64,000 nucleotides of DNA from Oreohelix idahoensis (GCA_024509875.1 JAMPIV010012174.1:1-64000); one strand, 5' to 3'. Counted from the first letter of the stretch, positions 22,754 to 36,789 are shown. Program-made: numbers and translations. The notes: generated by a model not told the origin, from the letters alone.

Positions 22754-23492
22754 CTCCGCCTAGGCCTGTCACAAGCCCCGCTGAAAAAAGGAGGAGGGCG
22801 GCCTCTCCATCATGCAAAGGCACAACAGGCCAATCACCTGTTTGTCTTAAAAACCAGATTATGCGAAACAAAAGAGAGAAAACCGGACTGATTCTAAAGG
22901 CGACGAACTGGAACGGACTACTTACTACGACTTACGAAGTATAAATGGGAAGAGGAGCCGGTGGAAGAGATGAGGAAAGCCAAATTAGAAATCCTGGCTT
23001 TAACAGAAACAAAGAAAAAAGGACAAGGAGTTATGGATCTCGATGGTGACACACTGCTCTACAGTGGTATCCCCACATCTGAAAGAGCCAAAGGGGGCAT
23101 GGGTTGTATTGTGGCCAAAAACCAAAGGGATTGTATGATGGGATGGGAACTTTGTCTCGGAACGCATTATGGTCCTACAACTGAAAGAAGGAGAAACCAT
23201 AGTCAATAATGTTATTGTGTATGGGCCAAACGAAGATGAGCGAGCAGAGGTCAAGGAGGAATTCTTCGAGCTGCTTCAAAGGACAGTGGACGACTGCGTA
23301 GATGAAATTATCATGCTCGGAGATTTCAATGCCAGAGTTGGAAATGACCATGCAAGATGGGGTGGAGTTATCGGAAGATATGGAGAAGATACTCTTAATG
23401 ACAGATGAAAGCGATTCCTTAGATTCTGCACTGAGCAGAATCAGATCATTACAAACACAAAGTTTCCCCATAAGCGCATCCATGTATATACT
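22754..23492 (+). mobile_element. 5' fragment of the second LINE family
   Basis: This segment aligns from its first bases (CTCCGCC) with the start of the full-length element at 42822, including the 5' UTR (GGAGGAGGGCGGCC, CAAAGGCACAACAGGCCAAT) and the endonuclease frame (LALTETKKKGQG; MLGDFNARVGND). Similarity ends abruptly near 23490 after AAGCGCATCCATG. A small deletion removes the GTWNTRS block, and frameshifts are present. It is a 3'-truncated copy. LINE copies are normally truncated at the 5' end, so this probably reflects a later deletion or an insertion into it. Confidence 0.85.
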
Positions 23493-23494
23493 AA

Positions 23495-24060
23495 TAATGA
23501 TTTGTGCCTGAACTAAATTAACAAGTTACATATATCTCACAAAATTATATGATACACTTGAGGCACAATTGATGTAATCATCACTCATCACTGCTCCAGT
23601 CGGAGTCTGGGGTCACCTCTGCTGTCGGGTTTCCGCACGACTAGCCAGAAACAATCACCAGTGCTTGCTGTACTTGTTTATGAATAAACTATTTTCATAT
23701 GTTAAGGTTTCCAGCCTAATATGTAACTACTAATCAAGAAAAACATGTCTAATTCACATTTGTAAAATAATTGTTACACTTACTCCAAAAATTTGGGAAT
23801 CTACAATCTCCTCACACAGGTTAGAATGGACACGAGCAATTTAGGTTATATGCTTTCGAATCACTTGGCCTGAGAAATTCCTCTTATCATGGGTGTTCTG
23901 TGAATCACTTGGTTGGAAATATTTTGATTCCTCTTATGACGGGTGTTCTGTGAATAACTGGCTTCTAGGAGTTTGCTCATTTGACGATGTGATGCAGTCT
24001 CTGATGAGTGTCTCTGGTTTCGCCAGACTATATCTCTCATTCTCAGTTTCCAGTTCAAAT
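23495..24060. repeat. Dispersed repeat, copy A
   Basis: It shares blocks in order with 29160-29590: TGTAATCATCACTCATCAC, CAGAGTCTGG-like, CGACTAGC, CCAG(T/C)GCTTGCTG, TTTCATATGTT, ATCTACAATCTCCT and ATCACTTGG. The match covers at least 400 bp. No coding capacity or terminal repeats are seen, so the class is unknown. Copy A starts exactly where the LINE fragment breaks off. Confidence 0.7.
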
Positions 24061-24945
24061 CTCGGATGATACTTCCACCGAATTTTCCAATGAGATTCCT
24101 TGTTTATTCCGGTTTCTCTAATGAAACCAACGGTAAGCTCTTTATCACTGGGTTGGGGTGTTTTAATTCAAAATATCCCCCACGTGTTTTAAAATATTAC
24201 ATTTAATATTCCAACGCGTGACCTCTTATTAATGCGGTAATATTTCCGCCAACTCACAAACAAATCTGTGAACTTATTTGATGTCCAGATGCTACCTTCA
24301 AATATTGTCTTCCCCAGATAGGTTTTCGGTAATATTGATAACGAGACAGGTCCAGCGGAAACGATTATCTCATTATTGCCTGTGTGTGAATCCCCCAGAC
24401 TGATTTCTCAGACGGACAATACGGTATTCTATTGAATCGATCGGCAAGACCAGCTTGGGTAAACAGGGATCGTCTCTATCAAAAGGACTGATTCAAAGAG
24501 ATGAAAGTATTACCGCTGATCGGTGTAATGAATGAGTATTGTTACGACAAAATCACAGTTTACCTGGCAAAACGTAAATAAGTCCGAGGAGTGGTCACAG
24601 TAAAAAAATGTAAGGGCAATAAATATGCCAAATAATGTGATGATGAGTGAGGAAAATGAAGAAATGAAGTGGTACTGCCGGAGTGGATGCGAGTTATAAA
24701 AATTGCACCACTGATTTCATCACAGTGTGGTATTTGAAGCATACTTCCTACAAAAACCAGCTTCTGGGGTGGGATGCTTAGTAAGGAGCAAATAAAAAAA
24801 AGGATATGACTGAATGTATTAATAAACTCTCATTTTTTCGGGTTCCACACCGTTCAACCTAGACATGTGGTCAGTCGGTTATATTAGTTCTAATTTTATC
24901 TCCAATGCTTTCTGGCTGGTGACGATGGTTAATAATATTTATTTG
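24061..24945. other. Non-coding
   Basis: I see nothing recognisable. The sequence runs to the TA target dinucleotide of the next transposon. Confidence 0.4.
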
Positions 24946-24947
24946 TA

Positions 24948-26476
24948 TACTGTTCAAAAAAAGAAATGCAACATTATTGCAGTGGTAATGGACACCAAAT
25001 TTCAAACTTGTACCAAAATTTTATTTTACGGAATTAATGTTTCAATCTTGGCATGAAGAAACTTTCAGACTTTAACAATGAAATGATGTTCATTAAATTT
25101 GGTTTGGACTTTTATTCTTTGCGACTGAGGCCTCCGTTTCAGTAAAGTGTATGGCCTCCTCTGGCCTCTATCAGAGAACGACATCTCCTTGACATGGATC
25201 CGATTAGCCGTTGAATCTGTTGTTGTGGGATGGCTGCCCACTCTTCTCGCAGTGCAAGAGACAACTGTCGGAGATTGGCTGGAGCCACGTCTCGCTGGCG
25301 GAGTCGTCTGTCGAGTTCATCCCATAAGTGTTCTTTGGGGTTCATGTCTGATGACATGGCTGCCACGGAATGGTCTGGACGTTGTTGTCAGCGAGGAACT
25401 GGGTGGTGAGTTGTGCCACATGAGGTCGAGCGTTATCCTGCTGAAAAATCGACCCTCGTGCAGCCAGAAGTGGAACGACGTGAGGACGAAGAATTTCAGC
25501 GACGTATCGTTGGGCATTCATGCATCCTTCAATTTGCACCAGGTCACTTCTTCCCATGAAGTTGATCCCCCCCCCCCCCCCCCCACATCAGTACACCTCC
25601 ACCACCATGTGGAGGAGCCTCATCAACGCTGTTCTGGGAGTAGCGCTCATGGACTCTGCGGTAAACTCTTCTCCGTCTATCGTGTCGCTGGAGCACACAA
25701 AATGATTCATCACTAAACCAAACCCGTCTCCAGTCATTCCCAACGGTCCATTGACGATGCTGGTTCGCCCACGGCAGTCGGTTCTGGCGATGCCGGTCCG
25801 TAAGAACAGGACCTCTGTAGGGTCTTCTAGCCCAACGACCAGAGTCGTGCAGCCGGTTCCTGACCGTTTGATCTGAAATTCGACGACCTACTGACATTGA
25901 CTGGACTGTGGAGGACGCAGATGCAAGTCGATTCCTGAGGTGACGCAGCCGTATGAAGCGGTCTTCGGCAGGAGTTGTGACTCTGGGTCTTCCACTGCGC
26001 GGCCGGTCTGCCACTGAGCCAGTTTCTTGAAATCGCCTCCAAAGGCGACTAATGGTGCTTCTAACCACATTAAATTGTCTGGCCACTACACTTTGTGACT
26101 GTTCAATCTGTAAACGTCCAATGATGATGAGTCGTTGTTCTGTAGTGAGATGAGCCATACTTGCGCATTGAATTTTCAACTGAATTTATTCGAGGAGCGT
26201 CAATCTTTTATAGGCATTCAATAATATGGTCAGAGAGTTTTGTGTTCAGTAAGTTTCACGTGATTCTCATGAACCTGTCACGAGTTATTGTCAAAAATGT
26301 TGTTTTGACCTTGACCTCTTTCATGACCTCACGAATCATGAGATGAGTACAATTCAGGTAACCACGAGAAGTTAATGACCAGGTGGACACAGTCGATAGG
26401 TTGGCTGATGTCCAATCAGCGAATATCTTATATAAAAGTAACACCAAAAAAGTTGAGTTTCTTTTTTTGAACAGTA
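24948..26476 (-). mobile_element. Tc1/mariner-type transposon with TA target duplication
   Basis: Terminal inverted repeats start TACTGTTCAAAAAAAGAAA at 24948 and end in its complement at 26476. TA dinucleotides flank both ends (24946-24947 and 26477-26478). One transposase lies between them on the minus strand. At 1.53 kb the element is of normal size and complete in structure. Confidence 0.9.
25139..26158 (-). pseudogene. DD34E transposase, frameshifted
   Basis: From MAHLTTEQRL at 26158 the protein shows an N-terminal helix-turn-helix (VVARQFNVVRSTISRLWRRF), the GRPRVTTP linker and the catalytic blocks FSDESFCV, FQQDNARPHVAQ and MNPKEHLWD. There are 34 residues from the second Asp to the Glu. 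Two frame breaks occur. The first is at the 18-bp C-run (25567-25584), in the segment that normally reads V-W-G-G-I. The second is near 25350, between TIPWQ and MSSDMNP. The homopolymer break could be biological slippage or a sequencing error. Role: excision and reinsertion of the element at TA; inactive as read here. Confidence 0.88.
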
Positions 26477-26478
26477 TA

Positions 26479-27242
26479 GTTACATATGCTCATAAGCATG
26501 CGGGAGCACAAGAGCATAAAATACAAGGGTTTAAGATGAAATTTCATTCATAGAAGAACACAGTAGATGTCGTTTGTCGTCAAGATTTCACTAATAAGGC
26601 AAAATATTTAATTGTTATAAGGTTAAAAAATTGATTAGTTACAATATACAGGAACTGTACTAACTATTTATTATCTTTCACGGTTAAACATGACACATTG
26701 TTTGATTGATTTAAACTAATAATACAACACCTAGTGTCATGACACACTGTTTTATTGATTTGAACTAATAATACTACAACTAGTGAACAGAAAGAAAAAT
26801 TCTTATTAATTATTAATTATTTTAATTGTCTAAATAATTTTATATTTACTTCCCTTCCGCGAGAAGTAAAACTCTTTATTTGTCTAATTAGTTCAACCAA
26901 AACTGATGCAATAGTTCTTTTGGTCAGAGCAAACGAACGAATGTATAAAATTATTATTATCGGTTCAGAACTTAACGGATCCTATGACAATATAAACGTA
27001 ATTAACACGTGAATTTATTATTTATTGGTGGGGGGGGGGGGGGGGGGGGAGAAGGGGGGGGGGGGGGGGGGAAAGAAGAATTTAATTTATTCCAACGATT
27101 CCTTAGTTTCTATATTAACTTGAATCCTTCCAACTGGGAGGTAATCTCTGCAGGGTTAGATTCTCTGTAATTAGTTTGTCTCCCTTGTCATGACTAGGTG
27201 GAGATAATGAGTGGAAAGAATAAAACAGTCTCTGATAACGGG
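26479..27242. other. AT-rich non-coding with a short duplication and G-tracts
   Basis: A 49-bp unit starting CATGACACA is present twice in tandem at about 26690-26787 (second copy with several changes). Two long G-runs separated by AGAAG occupy about 27030-27071. No gene is seen. Confidence 0.6.
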
Positions 27243-27525
27243 GAAGATTTCTTCTTCTTCTTCTTCTTCTTCTTCTTCGTTCGCCCTGAAAAGGACGGTG
27301 GTTGCGTTGTGTCTGTTTACGCCTAAGCTGTGATATCTGCACCTTTCGGTCGACACATCCGACTTCTGCACGGCATTTTTTAGGACCGGGTTTGCCTTCC
27401 CATTGCGATCCGTGCTCGCTCAGCCAGCCTGCACTGCTGCAGACTGTTTCCAGGACCACCACGTGGAGGTGGAGCACGGTCTTGACCAGCTCTGGTTCGC
27501 TGGTCCTGACGCAGGCAGTCAAGCT
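27243..27525 (-). repeat. SINE-like repeat with (GAA)n tail, copy A
   Basis: Read on the minus strand it matches 34141-34399. Shared blocks include CGAACCAGAGCTG, CCACCTCCACGTGGTGGTCC, CTGCAG with TGGCTGAG, GGAAGGCAAACCCGGTCC, AAGTCGGATGTGTCG, and a 3' simple tail of GAA units (27249-27278 as TTC on plus). Length of about 280 bp, two copies and a simple-sequence 3' tail fit a SINE. I could not identify a tRNA, 5S or 7SL head. Confidence 0.65.
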
Positions 27526-28410
27526 ATGAATCGCTGACTGCGGTCTCTATTGCTGCGTCTTCTGGTGACGAGGTGTGCGAGCTTCTTCTCACTATCAACT
27601 TTGCTATCGTCTGCCAGCTGATTGACGTGTTTGGTACAGGTTCGAATATTATTAGCATCTTCTGCTTTATCAAGCAAGGTTTCACGGACCCGGTCAACAT
27701 AACACTTTTTGGTAAGTATGTGAAGGAAACTTTGAATGATTTTTCTTTTAAATGGAGGATTTGCATACATTAGTACATAATCTGTATTAGCCCAGACTAA
27801 GTTAGAAGTTGTTTACTAGGAAATTATGCTTACACATCTTATGTATAATGCAGGTTCCAACCGCAAGCCAACAATTTTATAATTTATTCAGCTGCATGGC
27901 AAACTGTAGGCCCTAAACTTCTTCTTCTTCAACTTTATGTCTTTAACTTTTACCAGGAAAAACAGAATGAGAAATGTTGACATCAGAATATTGTAAGAAC
28001 AACATTCTGCATCAATCATAGAAAGAGAGAAAATTAAGGGGTTGGCCACCTCATGAGAATGGAACCCGACAAATTACCTATACACACAGTCACGGATTGC
28101 CTCCCCTTAGCTCAGCAGTAGTGGTCCATCAGTGGCCAACACTCAAGAGTATCTAACATTAGTCTTCAAAGGTGTCTACCTTCGCACAAGATTACTCTTG
28201 GCAGAGTTGTAGAAAGAAGGATAATGATGCTTCTATCTCAAGGGAGTTTTCACAAGATGTTTTCAAAATTCAAGAACAATGCTCCATAGGGCAGAGCACT
28301 ATTAATTCATATCTGACTCGTCGCCTTTTGAGAAGAATTAAACAATGGTTTTAGCCCGTTCAAGCCCCTAGCTGGCGTAAATTCAGCGAAATTCCATTTA
28401 TAAGTATTTG
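27526..28410. other. Non-coding
   Basis: No recognisable gene or repeat. A few short open frames lack motif support. Confidence 0.4.
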
Positions 28411-29159
<749 letters not shown>

Positions 29160-29590
29160 CAATAATTTGCCTGAATTACAATTTGCAAGGTACATATATC
29201 TCGCAAAATGATATTATACAGTTTAGGCACATGTGATGTAATCATCACTCATCACGACTCCATTCAGAGTCTGGCGTAACCTCTGCTTTCGGTTTTATGT
29301 ACGACTAGCAAGAAGCAATTACCAGCGCTTGCTGCAGTGGTTTATGAATATACTGTTTTCATATGTTGAGGTTGCCAACATCCTATGACTGGTATCACCA
29401 CTTAGCAAGTGCAGGGATGTTACATTGCACATTTTAAAATATACTTTCACAACTTACCCCAAATTGGATCTACAATCTCCTGGAACAGTTAGAATGAACA
29501 CAGCAACTTAGATTAAATGCTTTCAAATCACTTGGTCTGTGAAATTTGAGTATTCCACTTATGGTGTGTGATCTGATTCCTTAGGTCTCC
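29160..29590. repeat. Dispersed repeat, copy B
   Basis: Collinear with copy A at 23495-24060 in the same orientation, with many substitutions and small indels. It begins around TTTGCCTGAA and includes TACATATATCTC and AATCATCACTCATCAC. Class unknown. Confidence 0.7.
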
Positions 29591-29789
29591 AGTCTTTGCA
29601 TTTGAAAATGCGGGTTTACTTGTGTGACATGAAAATTGAGGCAACCCTGATCGATCCACTGTATTCTCATCGGGACCCCTCACTATTTGAGTTAAAGCAA
29701 CGATCGAACGTGGATTTCCTTCGCTGGCTAATTAAGTATGCACAATTAAACACGTACCAACGGGCTGATCACCCGTTTGCCAGTCACTT

Positions 29790-29972
29790 CGATTACGGAA
29801 ACAACAGCAAATGGATTGATTTGCCGTTGCCCTAAAGACGCCAATAGGCGTGATGGGAAACAATGGCAAAGAAAACCTATCTGCTGTTGCCCTAAGACGC
29901 CACTAGGCGTAATGGCCACTGACTGCTTTGACGGTCGGTGGCTAAGGACGGAAGAAGAAGAAGAATTAAACA
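29790..29972 (+). repeat. LINE-3'-tail/SINE-like repeat with (GAA)n end
   Basis: The block CCCTAAGACGCCACTAGGCG and then ATGGCCACTGACTGCTTTG matches the 3' tail of the LINE relic at 9268-9345. The segment GCCGTTGCCCTAAAGACGCC is a second, imperfect copy about 65 bp upstream. It ends in GGAAGAAGAAGAAGAA. It is either a very short 5'-truncated LINE or a SINE that shares the LINE tail. Confidence 0.6.
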
Positions 29973-31750
<1,778 letters not shown>

Positions 31751-34106
31751 TGTTGCGTATGGTTTTTTACAACATTTTGTTGTTGCGCATCAAAGAGCGC
31801 TGAGTTGAGTTTGGTGAAAATATTTGAAGATATGTGAATAGTACACTTAGGTGCAGTATTATTGCGCGCAGTAAAAAAAGGATGACGTCAGAGTTTTTTG
31901 GGTCGAAAAACAATGACGTGGAGAACAAAATGGACCCCAAATAAAAACAAGACGTGAACAGCCTTGTGTTTGCTGGTTTGCTTGAAAACCCGTGAAAAAA
32001 GGGTATATTGATTCGTGCCATGCATAGGAGTGCATAACAGGATGAGTACTGTGAATCAGGTATAATTTGATGCTTATACATTTGGTAGACGGGCAGGTCT
32101 ATACACCGTAAAAATCGGAGTCTAAAAAAATCGTGATGACCATTATCAGGTCGTTTATTTCTCCATCTTCGGAACTCTGGTGATTTATTTCTATTTCCAA
32201 CTTCAAAATGAGAAAAATTTCTTTGATAATTATTATTTCGATCTGAACTGGCACTTCTATTACGAAACCTATCTCTGTCACCACCATTCGATCTAAATTT
32301 TCCCTGTCTGTTATTTACAGTAGCAACACCCGCTGACTGTAACGATTCATGTAGTTTAGTGTTTCTGACATTCAAGTTCGGATGAGCAACCGAAAACTGG
32401 CGCCCGAGGGACTCAACTTCCGATAACGATTTAGGATTCCGCTCCTGTAAAAATGCCAAAAACTTATCACTTACTGAGGATAATACCTTATCCCGTAATA
32501 TTAAATCGGCAAGATCTTCAAAATTCCGTTGTACCTTTTCAAGTTCGATCCAACGATTAAAAGTTAAACGAATATCCGAAATGAATTGTGAGAACTCTTT
32601 TCCTGTTTCCAGCAACAACTCTTTAAAACGCCTTCTATAACCTTCAGCTGTAAGCTGATATTTTTTTAATAGCGTAGCTCTAGCTTCCTCATAGTTTTGA
32701 CTATCGCCTTCTAACGAAGCGACTGCACTTAACGCCTCTCCTGATAAAAAATTCATTAGTTTGCTACACCACTTACTTTTATCAATTTTATATTCTGTGC
32801 ATACCAATTGGAATCTTGACAAGAAGAACGTAATATCGTCGACCCCTGGTTTAAACATTGGCAGATGAATTTTAATGTCACCTTTCTGCCCATCATTCTG
32901 AGTATGTGATTGACAAGTAGCATTTCCATTTTGCAACTTCTGTCTTTCAATTTCCAATAGCATCATTTCCCCGCTACAACTATGATACTTCTCTGGAGAC
33001 TTGAACATGTACATCACACGAACGTTGACCTTCCAAGTCAAGGTTACGACTTTGACATAACGATCGATTGAATGAGCATGCAACAAGTGTCATTGTTCCA
33101 AAATGCGTGGCAATTAATTGAGCTCCAAATATCTGAATTTATAGAACGGGAAGGTACATTATATTGGCCACCATGTTAAGGTACTGTCCGCCCGTTCGTT
33201 TATTCCCGTGTATTAAAAGAGTTTGTCTGCATTTGATATATGTATACCATTATTATTCCCATATGTGTCTATATAAATGTTAAAACATTGGTATACAACA
33301 AAAGGGTCACGCGAATGTTTTATTCGTGGGTATGCCAAAAACTGCACTGTATCGTCCCTGTATTATTTATGCAGTGTTCTCTCACAAGGGATCACGAATT
33401 AGTAATGTCTCAGATATGCCCAACAGCTCAAATATAACCAGGTAAGAAGCCAATGCTGTTCCGGTAACATAACAACACAGTTTATTGAAAACTCATGATC
33501 CATGAGACATGATGAACCGTCCTTAGTTAATGTCATTCTGTCTATTCGTAACATAGTGTTATACTCCTTGACGGTAATACATTGTTGCTTATTAGTCCCA
33601 ATACTTCTATACATCTCTATGTATTGATTATATTCGTGCCCTTCTCCCGTACCTTCTTTTCAAACTCATATAACTTCATTGACATGAATTTCCCAAAATT
33701 CAGCACACATTAGCGACAAAGCAGGATTTTTTTAGACTCCGATTTTTACGGTGTATAGACCTGCCCGTCTACCAAATGTATAAGCATCAAATTATACCTG
33801 ATTCACAGTACTCATCCTGTTATGCACTCCTATGCATGGCACGAATCAATATACCCTTTTTTCACGGGTTTTCAAGCAAACCAGCAAACACAAGGCTGTT
33901 CACGTCTTGTTTTTATTTGGGGTCCATTTTGTTCTCCACGTCATTGTTTTTCGACCCAAAAAACTCCTACGTCATCCTTTTTTTACTGCGCGCAATAATA
34001 CTGCACCTAAGTGTACTATTCACATATCTTCAAATATTTTCACCAAACTCAACTCAGCGCTCTTTGATGCGCAACAACAAAATGTTGTAAAAAACTATAC
34101 GCAACA
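31751..34106 (-). mobile_element. gag-bearing element bounded by 0.38 kb inverted repeats
   Basis: 31751-32132 and 33725-34106 are near-perfect inverted copies, with outer ends TGTTGCGTAT. Differences are a few single bases. Between them lie a gag gene on the minus strand and about 0.65 kb of leader. The outer ends are TG...CA like an LTR, but the two copies are inverted, not direct. I see no protease, RT, integrase or transposase, and no clear target-site duplication at the outer ends. It may be an LTR element with an inverted terminal copy, or a foldback-type transposon that captured a gag gene. Confidence 0.65.
32104..33014 (-). pseudogene. gag: Retrotransposon gag (capsid-like), truncated
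   Basis: The first true ATG (MYMFKSPEK) is at 33014. The protein contains HLPMFKPGVDDITFFLSRFQ, YKIDKSKWCSKLMNFLSGEA, ATLLKKYQLTAEGYRRRFKE and TGKEFSQFISDIRLTFNRWI. These are the helical landmarks of Ty3/Gypsy-type capsid proteins. The C-terminal part is Arg/Asn-rich (RFRNRSASSDRNNNYQRN) and would normally lead to a zinc knuckle. The frame instead runs into the inverted repeat at about 32132, and its last ~110 residues are encoded by the repeat itself. The family is different from the gag at 11.7 kb. Confidence 0.75.
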
Positions 34107-34140
34107 GACTGCTCTTGAGTTAAGTAAGAGAACTGATCAC

Positions 34141-34399
34141 CACACCTCAGACAAGCGAACCAGAGCTGACCAAGACCCTACTCCACCTCCACGTGGTGGT
34201 CCTGGAAACAGGCTGCATCACTGCAGTCTGGCTGAGAGAGTAGGGATGGAAGTGGGAAGGCAAACCCGGTCCTAAAATATTCCGTGCCGAAGTCGGATGT
34301 GTCGGGCCGAAAGGCGCAGATATCGCAGCTTTGCTGTAAACGGCGACACAACGCAACCAACTCCTTTTCAGGACGAACACAGAAGAAGAAGAAGAAACA
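34141..34399 (+). repeat. SINE-like repeat with (GAA)n tail, copy B
   Basis: The same family as 27243-27525 in the opposite orientation. It starts near ACACCTCAGACAAGCGAACC and ends CACAGAAGAAGAAGAAGAA. It lies 35 bp outside the right inverted repeat of the gag element. Confidence 0.65.
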
Positions 34400-35121
34400 A
34401 GCTGGAATTAGGGTGATGAAGTCTCTAACTCTTTACTCAACTGCGGCAGTTTCTGATTTGGAACTACTTTTTTTCCCTTTTACATTAAAAAAAATATTTG
34501 ACAACGGAATAGATTCACAGCATGTCCTATAGTGCTCACTGTTAGGGTAAACTGTATTCCTCTTCTTTCAGCTTTCAACTCCCCAAGGAACATAGGCGCT
34601 AAATAAACAGTTAATAAAATATGTCAAATGGGCTGTTTATCTCCAAAAGGTCTTAATGTCCAACATCATTTTACATAAATTCTGGTGGCTTTTCTCTCTT
34701 TTTCATTCTTCTTTATTCGTTGTTTTTTCGATCTTATGTTTTTGTTTTGGTTCGTTTCGTTTCCTTTTGTATCTTTTTAAATTGTCGCTATTTTATACGT
34801 CACTTCCTTAGACGATTTCTTGGACAAGCTACCTCAGTGTTCTATTCCAAGCATCTACGGATCTAGCTAAGTGACCTTTTACTTGTTCCAAAGTTTTGTT
34901 CATTTCCTTTTCTTTTTTTTCGTTTCGTTGATTATTTACTTTCTTGTTTCGTTATTTCTTTCAGGTTTTACGATTTTTTTGCATTATTATTATTCTTGTT
35001 TCGCTCATCACTGTGGGTGTTTACTTTTTACATCGCTCATTTGGTGTATGTTTCTCATCATCGTATGTTTTTGTAGTACCTATACGTAATTCTTGTCCTT
35101 GTCACCTGTTTGTAACTGTGG
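34400..35121. other. T-rich non-coding
   Basis: Long T-rich stretches give short Phe/Leu-rich open frames that look like composition artefacts. No gene accepted. Confidence 0.45.
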
Positions 35122-35148
35122 CTGACGAAGGGTAAAACCCGAAACGTC
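35122..35148 (+). ncRNA. Hammerhead-ribozyme-like core
   Basis: The order CTGACGA, a short hairpin AGGGTAAAACCC, GAAAC and GTC reproduces the conserved core of a minimal type I hammerhead (CUGANGA, stem II, GAA, very short stem III, cleavage after GUC). Such motifs are known from Penelope-like elements and retrozymes. Stem I pairing with the sequence after GTC is weak (only GG with CC adjacent to the core), so this is probably a relic in a larger repeat. I see no Penelope RT nearby. Confidence 0.45.
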
Positions 35149-35509
35149 CCTTGTTTCATGTGAACCGTTAATTTGTAGAACTGATTCAATACCGTTTTAT
35201 TGGTTTATATACTTATAGTTAATAAAATATACCTAGAGAAAAAAAATCATAAATTTCCTTTTTGCTGCTTCCGGGGCATGGGACCACCACTACAGCTTGT
35301 CCCAATTGCAGGAAACTTCCACTAAACATACACATGCTAGTGTAGCAGTGGTTTCAGCGGCAATGTGTTTTAGATGATAATGTTGCCAGCCTCATTCACA
35401 ACCTCATATTTGTGGCCTTGAACGAATTTCGTGAGACCATCATCAACTACACAGGCACTGCACAAACATACAGAAAGCCAAATGATCGCCAACTTCTTGT
35501 TCTGCATGT
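35149..35509. other. Non-coding
   Basis: Possibly the tail of the hammerhead-bearing repeat. No other feature recognised. Confidence 0.35.
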
Positions 35510-35750
35510 AAATAAATTAGTACATCCCATCCCATCCCATCCCAACTAACATAATTACCGATGTATAAACATTTATAACACATAAGGAAGGGAAACCCGA
35601 GGCTTGTAAACAGTAAATAAATATTAGACAAACATAAAGGTATGTTTTCAGGCACTCGTAAGATATAAAGAAGTAGAACACTAGACAACAGAAAAACAAC
35701 AGACGTGAGTGGCTTACCCAGGACTCGAACCCAGGACCTTATTTATTTAC
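35510..35750 (-). repeat. tRNA-like repeat (SINE-like), divergent copy
   Basis: It contains GTAAATAAATTAGTA, a CATCC tetramer/pentamer run and ACACTAGACAACAGAAAA, and ends in ACTCGAACCCAGGACC. On the minus strand the last block reads like the T-arm/B-box of a tRNA. The layout matches the better-preserved pair at 36.4 and 36.8 kb. Confidence 0.5.
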
Positions 35751-36332
35751 CGATGTATATTACGTCGGTCGGTCTCACTCAAAATAGTAAATCGCGCCAG
35801 AAAAAAAGTGCGCAACTCACTGTGTGCAACTTGCGCGGCGTTGGTGTTATATAAAACAAATACTTTGGTTTTATTGTTATTTTTTTTTATTCTTTCGCGA
35901 AATTAGTAGCGCTCGATAAAGAAAAAGTGCGTAAAAATTGGTGTGCATGAGCCCTCACCAGATGCACAAATCACAAAAACTTGAAAGTTTTTGTTAAAAC
36001 CACTTATTATCAGGCAACACTTTTTGAAAACAATCCACGCACTTTCACACGAAATTTTGTCATCAAAGAACTTTTAAATTGAATCTAAAATAACATAATT
36101 CTCGCCGTGTGTACGTTGGTCACAGCTGAGGAATGGAACCGTGTTGAAAAATTGTATTGCTTCCATTATATATACTCTCCCGAAAATAGTTACAATCAAC
36201 AAAGAAAAGCGTTCAAATGACGGTGTTCATAAACAGTTTGATTACAATGTATAATGGAAAGAAACCAAAAACACTCTAAGAATGTACTTCTATCTGCTCA
36301 TCCGGGAACGGAAACAGCACACTATAATTAAA

Positions 36333-36354
36333 AACCCGTCAAGTTTGACGGGTT
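36333..36354. repeat. Short perfect hairpin
   Basis: AACCCGTCAA and TTGACGGGTT are exact inverted copies separated by GT, forming a 10-bp stem. It sits a few bases before the left tRNA-like repeat. Role unknown. Confidence 0.6.
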
Positions 36355-36365
36355 ATTGCTAGTAA

Positions 36366-36480
36366 ATAAATAAAGGTAATGAACAGGTACTCGTTGGACA
36401 TAAAGGATGACACTAGACACCAGAAAAGAAAATATAAGTGATAGGCTTACCGGGAATCGAACCTAGGACCAACCAAACGG
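36366..36480 (-). repeat. tRNA-like repeat, left arm of an inverted pair
   Basis: It is the reverse complement of 36790-36920, nearly base for base from AATAAAGGTAATGAACAGGT to ACCGGGAATCGAACCTAGGA. On the minus strand the end reads GGTTCGATTCCCGG, a B-box/T-arm match. No complete cloverleaf is present, so it is a tRNA-derived SINE relic, not a tRNA gene. Confidence 0.7.
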
Positions 36481-36789
36481 CGCCATCGCCTTGCTGTGAC
36501 AGTACATCGTGAAAGGACGCTCAGCCAATTTTGCACCCCCCAAAAAAGTGCATTATTGGCTGAGGTCATTCTCATGACACTCACACAACTATGGTATATA
36601 TGACGCGGGGACGACCCAGACTATTTAAAGACGCATTCACTAACATAACTTTCCTATCAGTAATGTGTAGTGGAAGACGAATAACACAGAATAGACGGGT
36701 AGGTTAAAGTCACGGATGGGTGAACTCTTAAATAAATAATGAAGGAAACCTTGAGTCCTGTGAAAAGTAAATAAATTAGTAAATAAATA

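Noticed and set aside
34871..35135. Phe/Leu-rich open frames as membrane protein exons
   Set aside because: They come from T-rich sequence, overlap in two frames, and lack any conserved motif.
35712..35745. Possible tRNA gene (B-box and T-arm-like sequence), also at 36450 and 36810
   Set aside because: Only the 3' half matches. No anticodon arm or full cloverleaf can be built, so I class these as tRNA-derived repeats.
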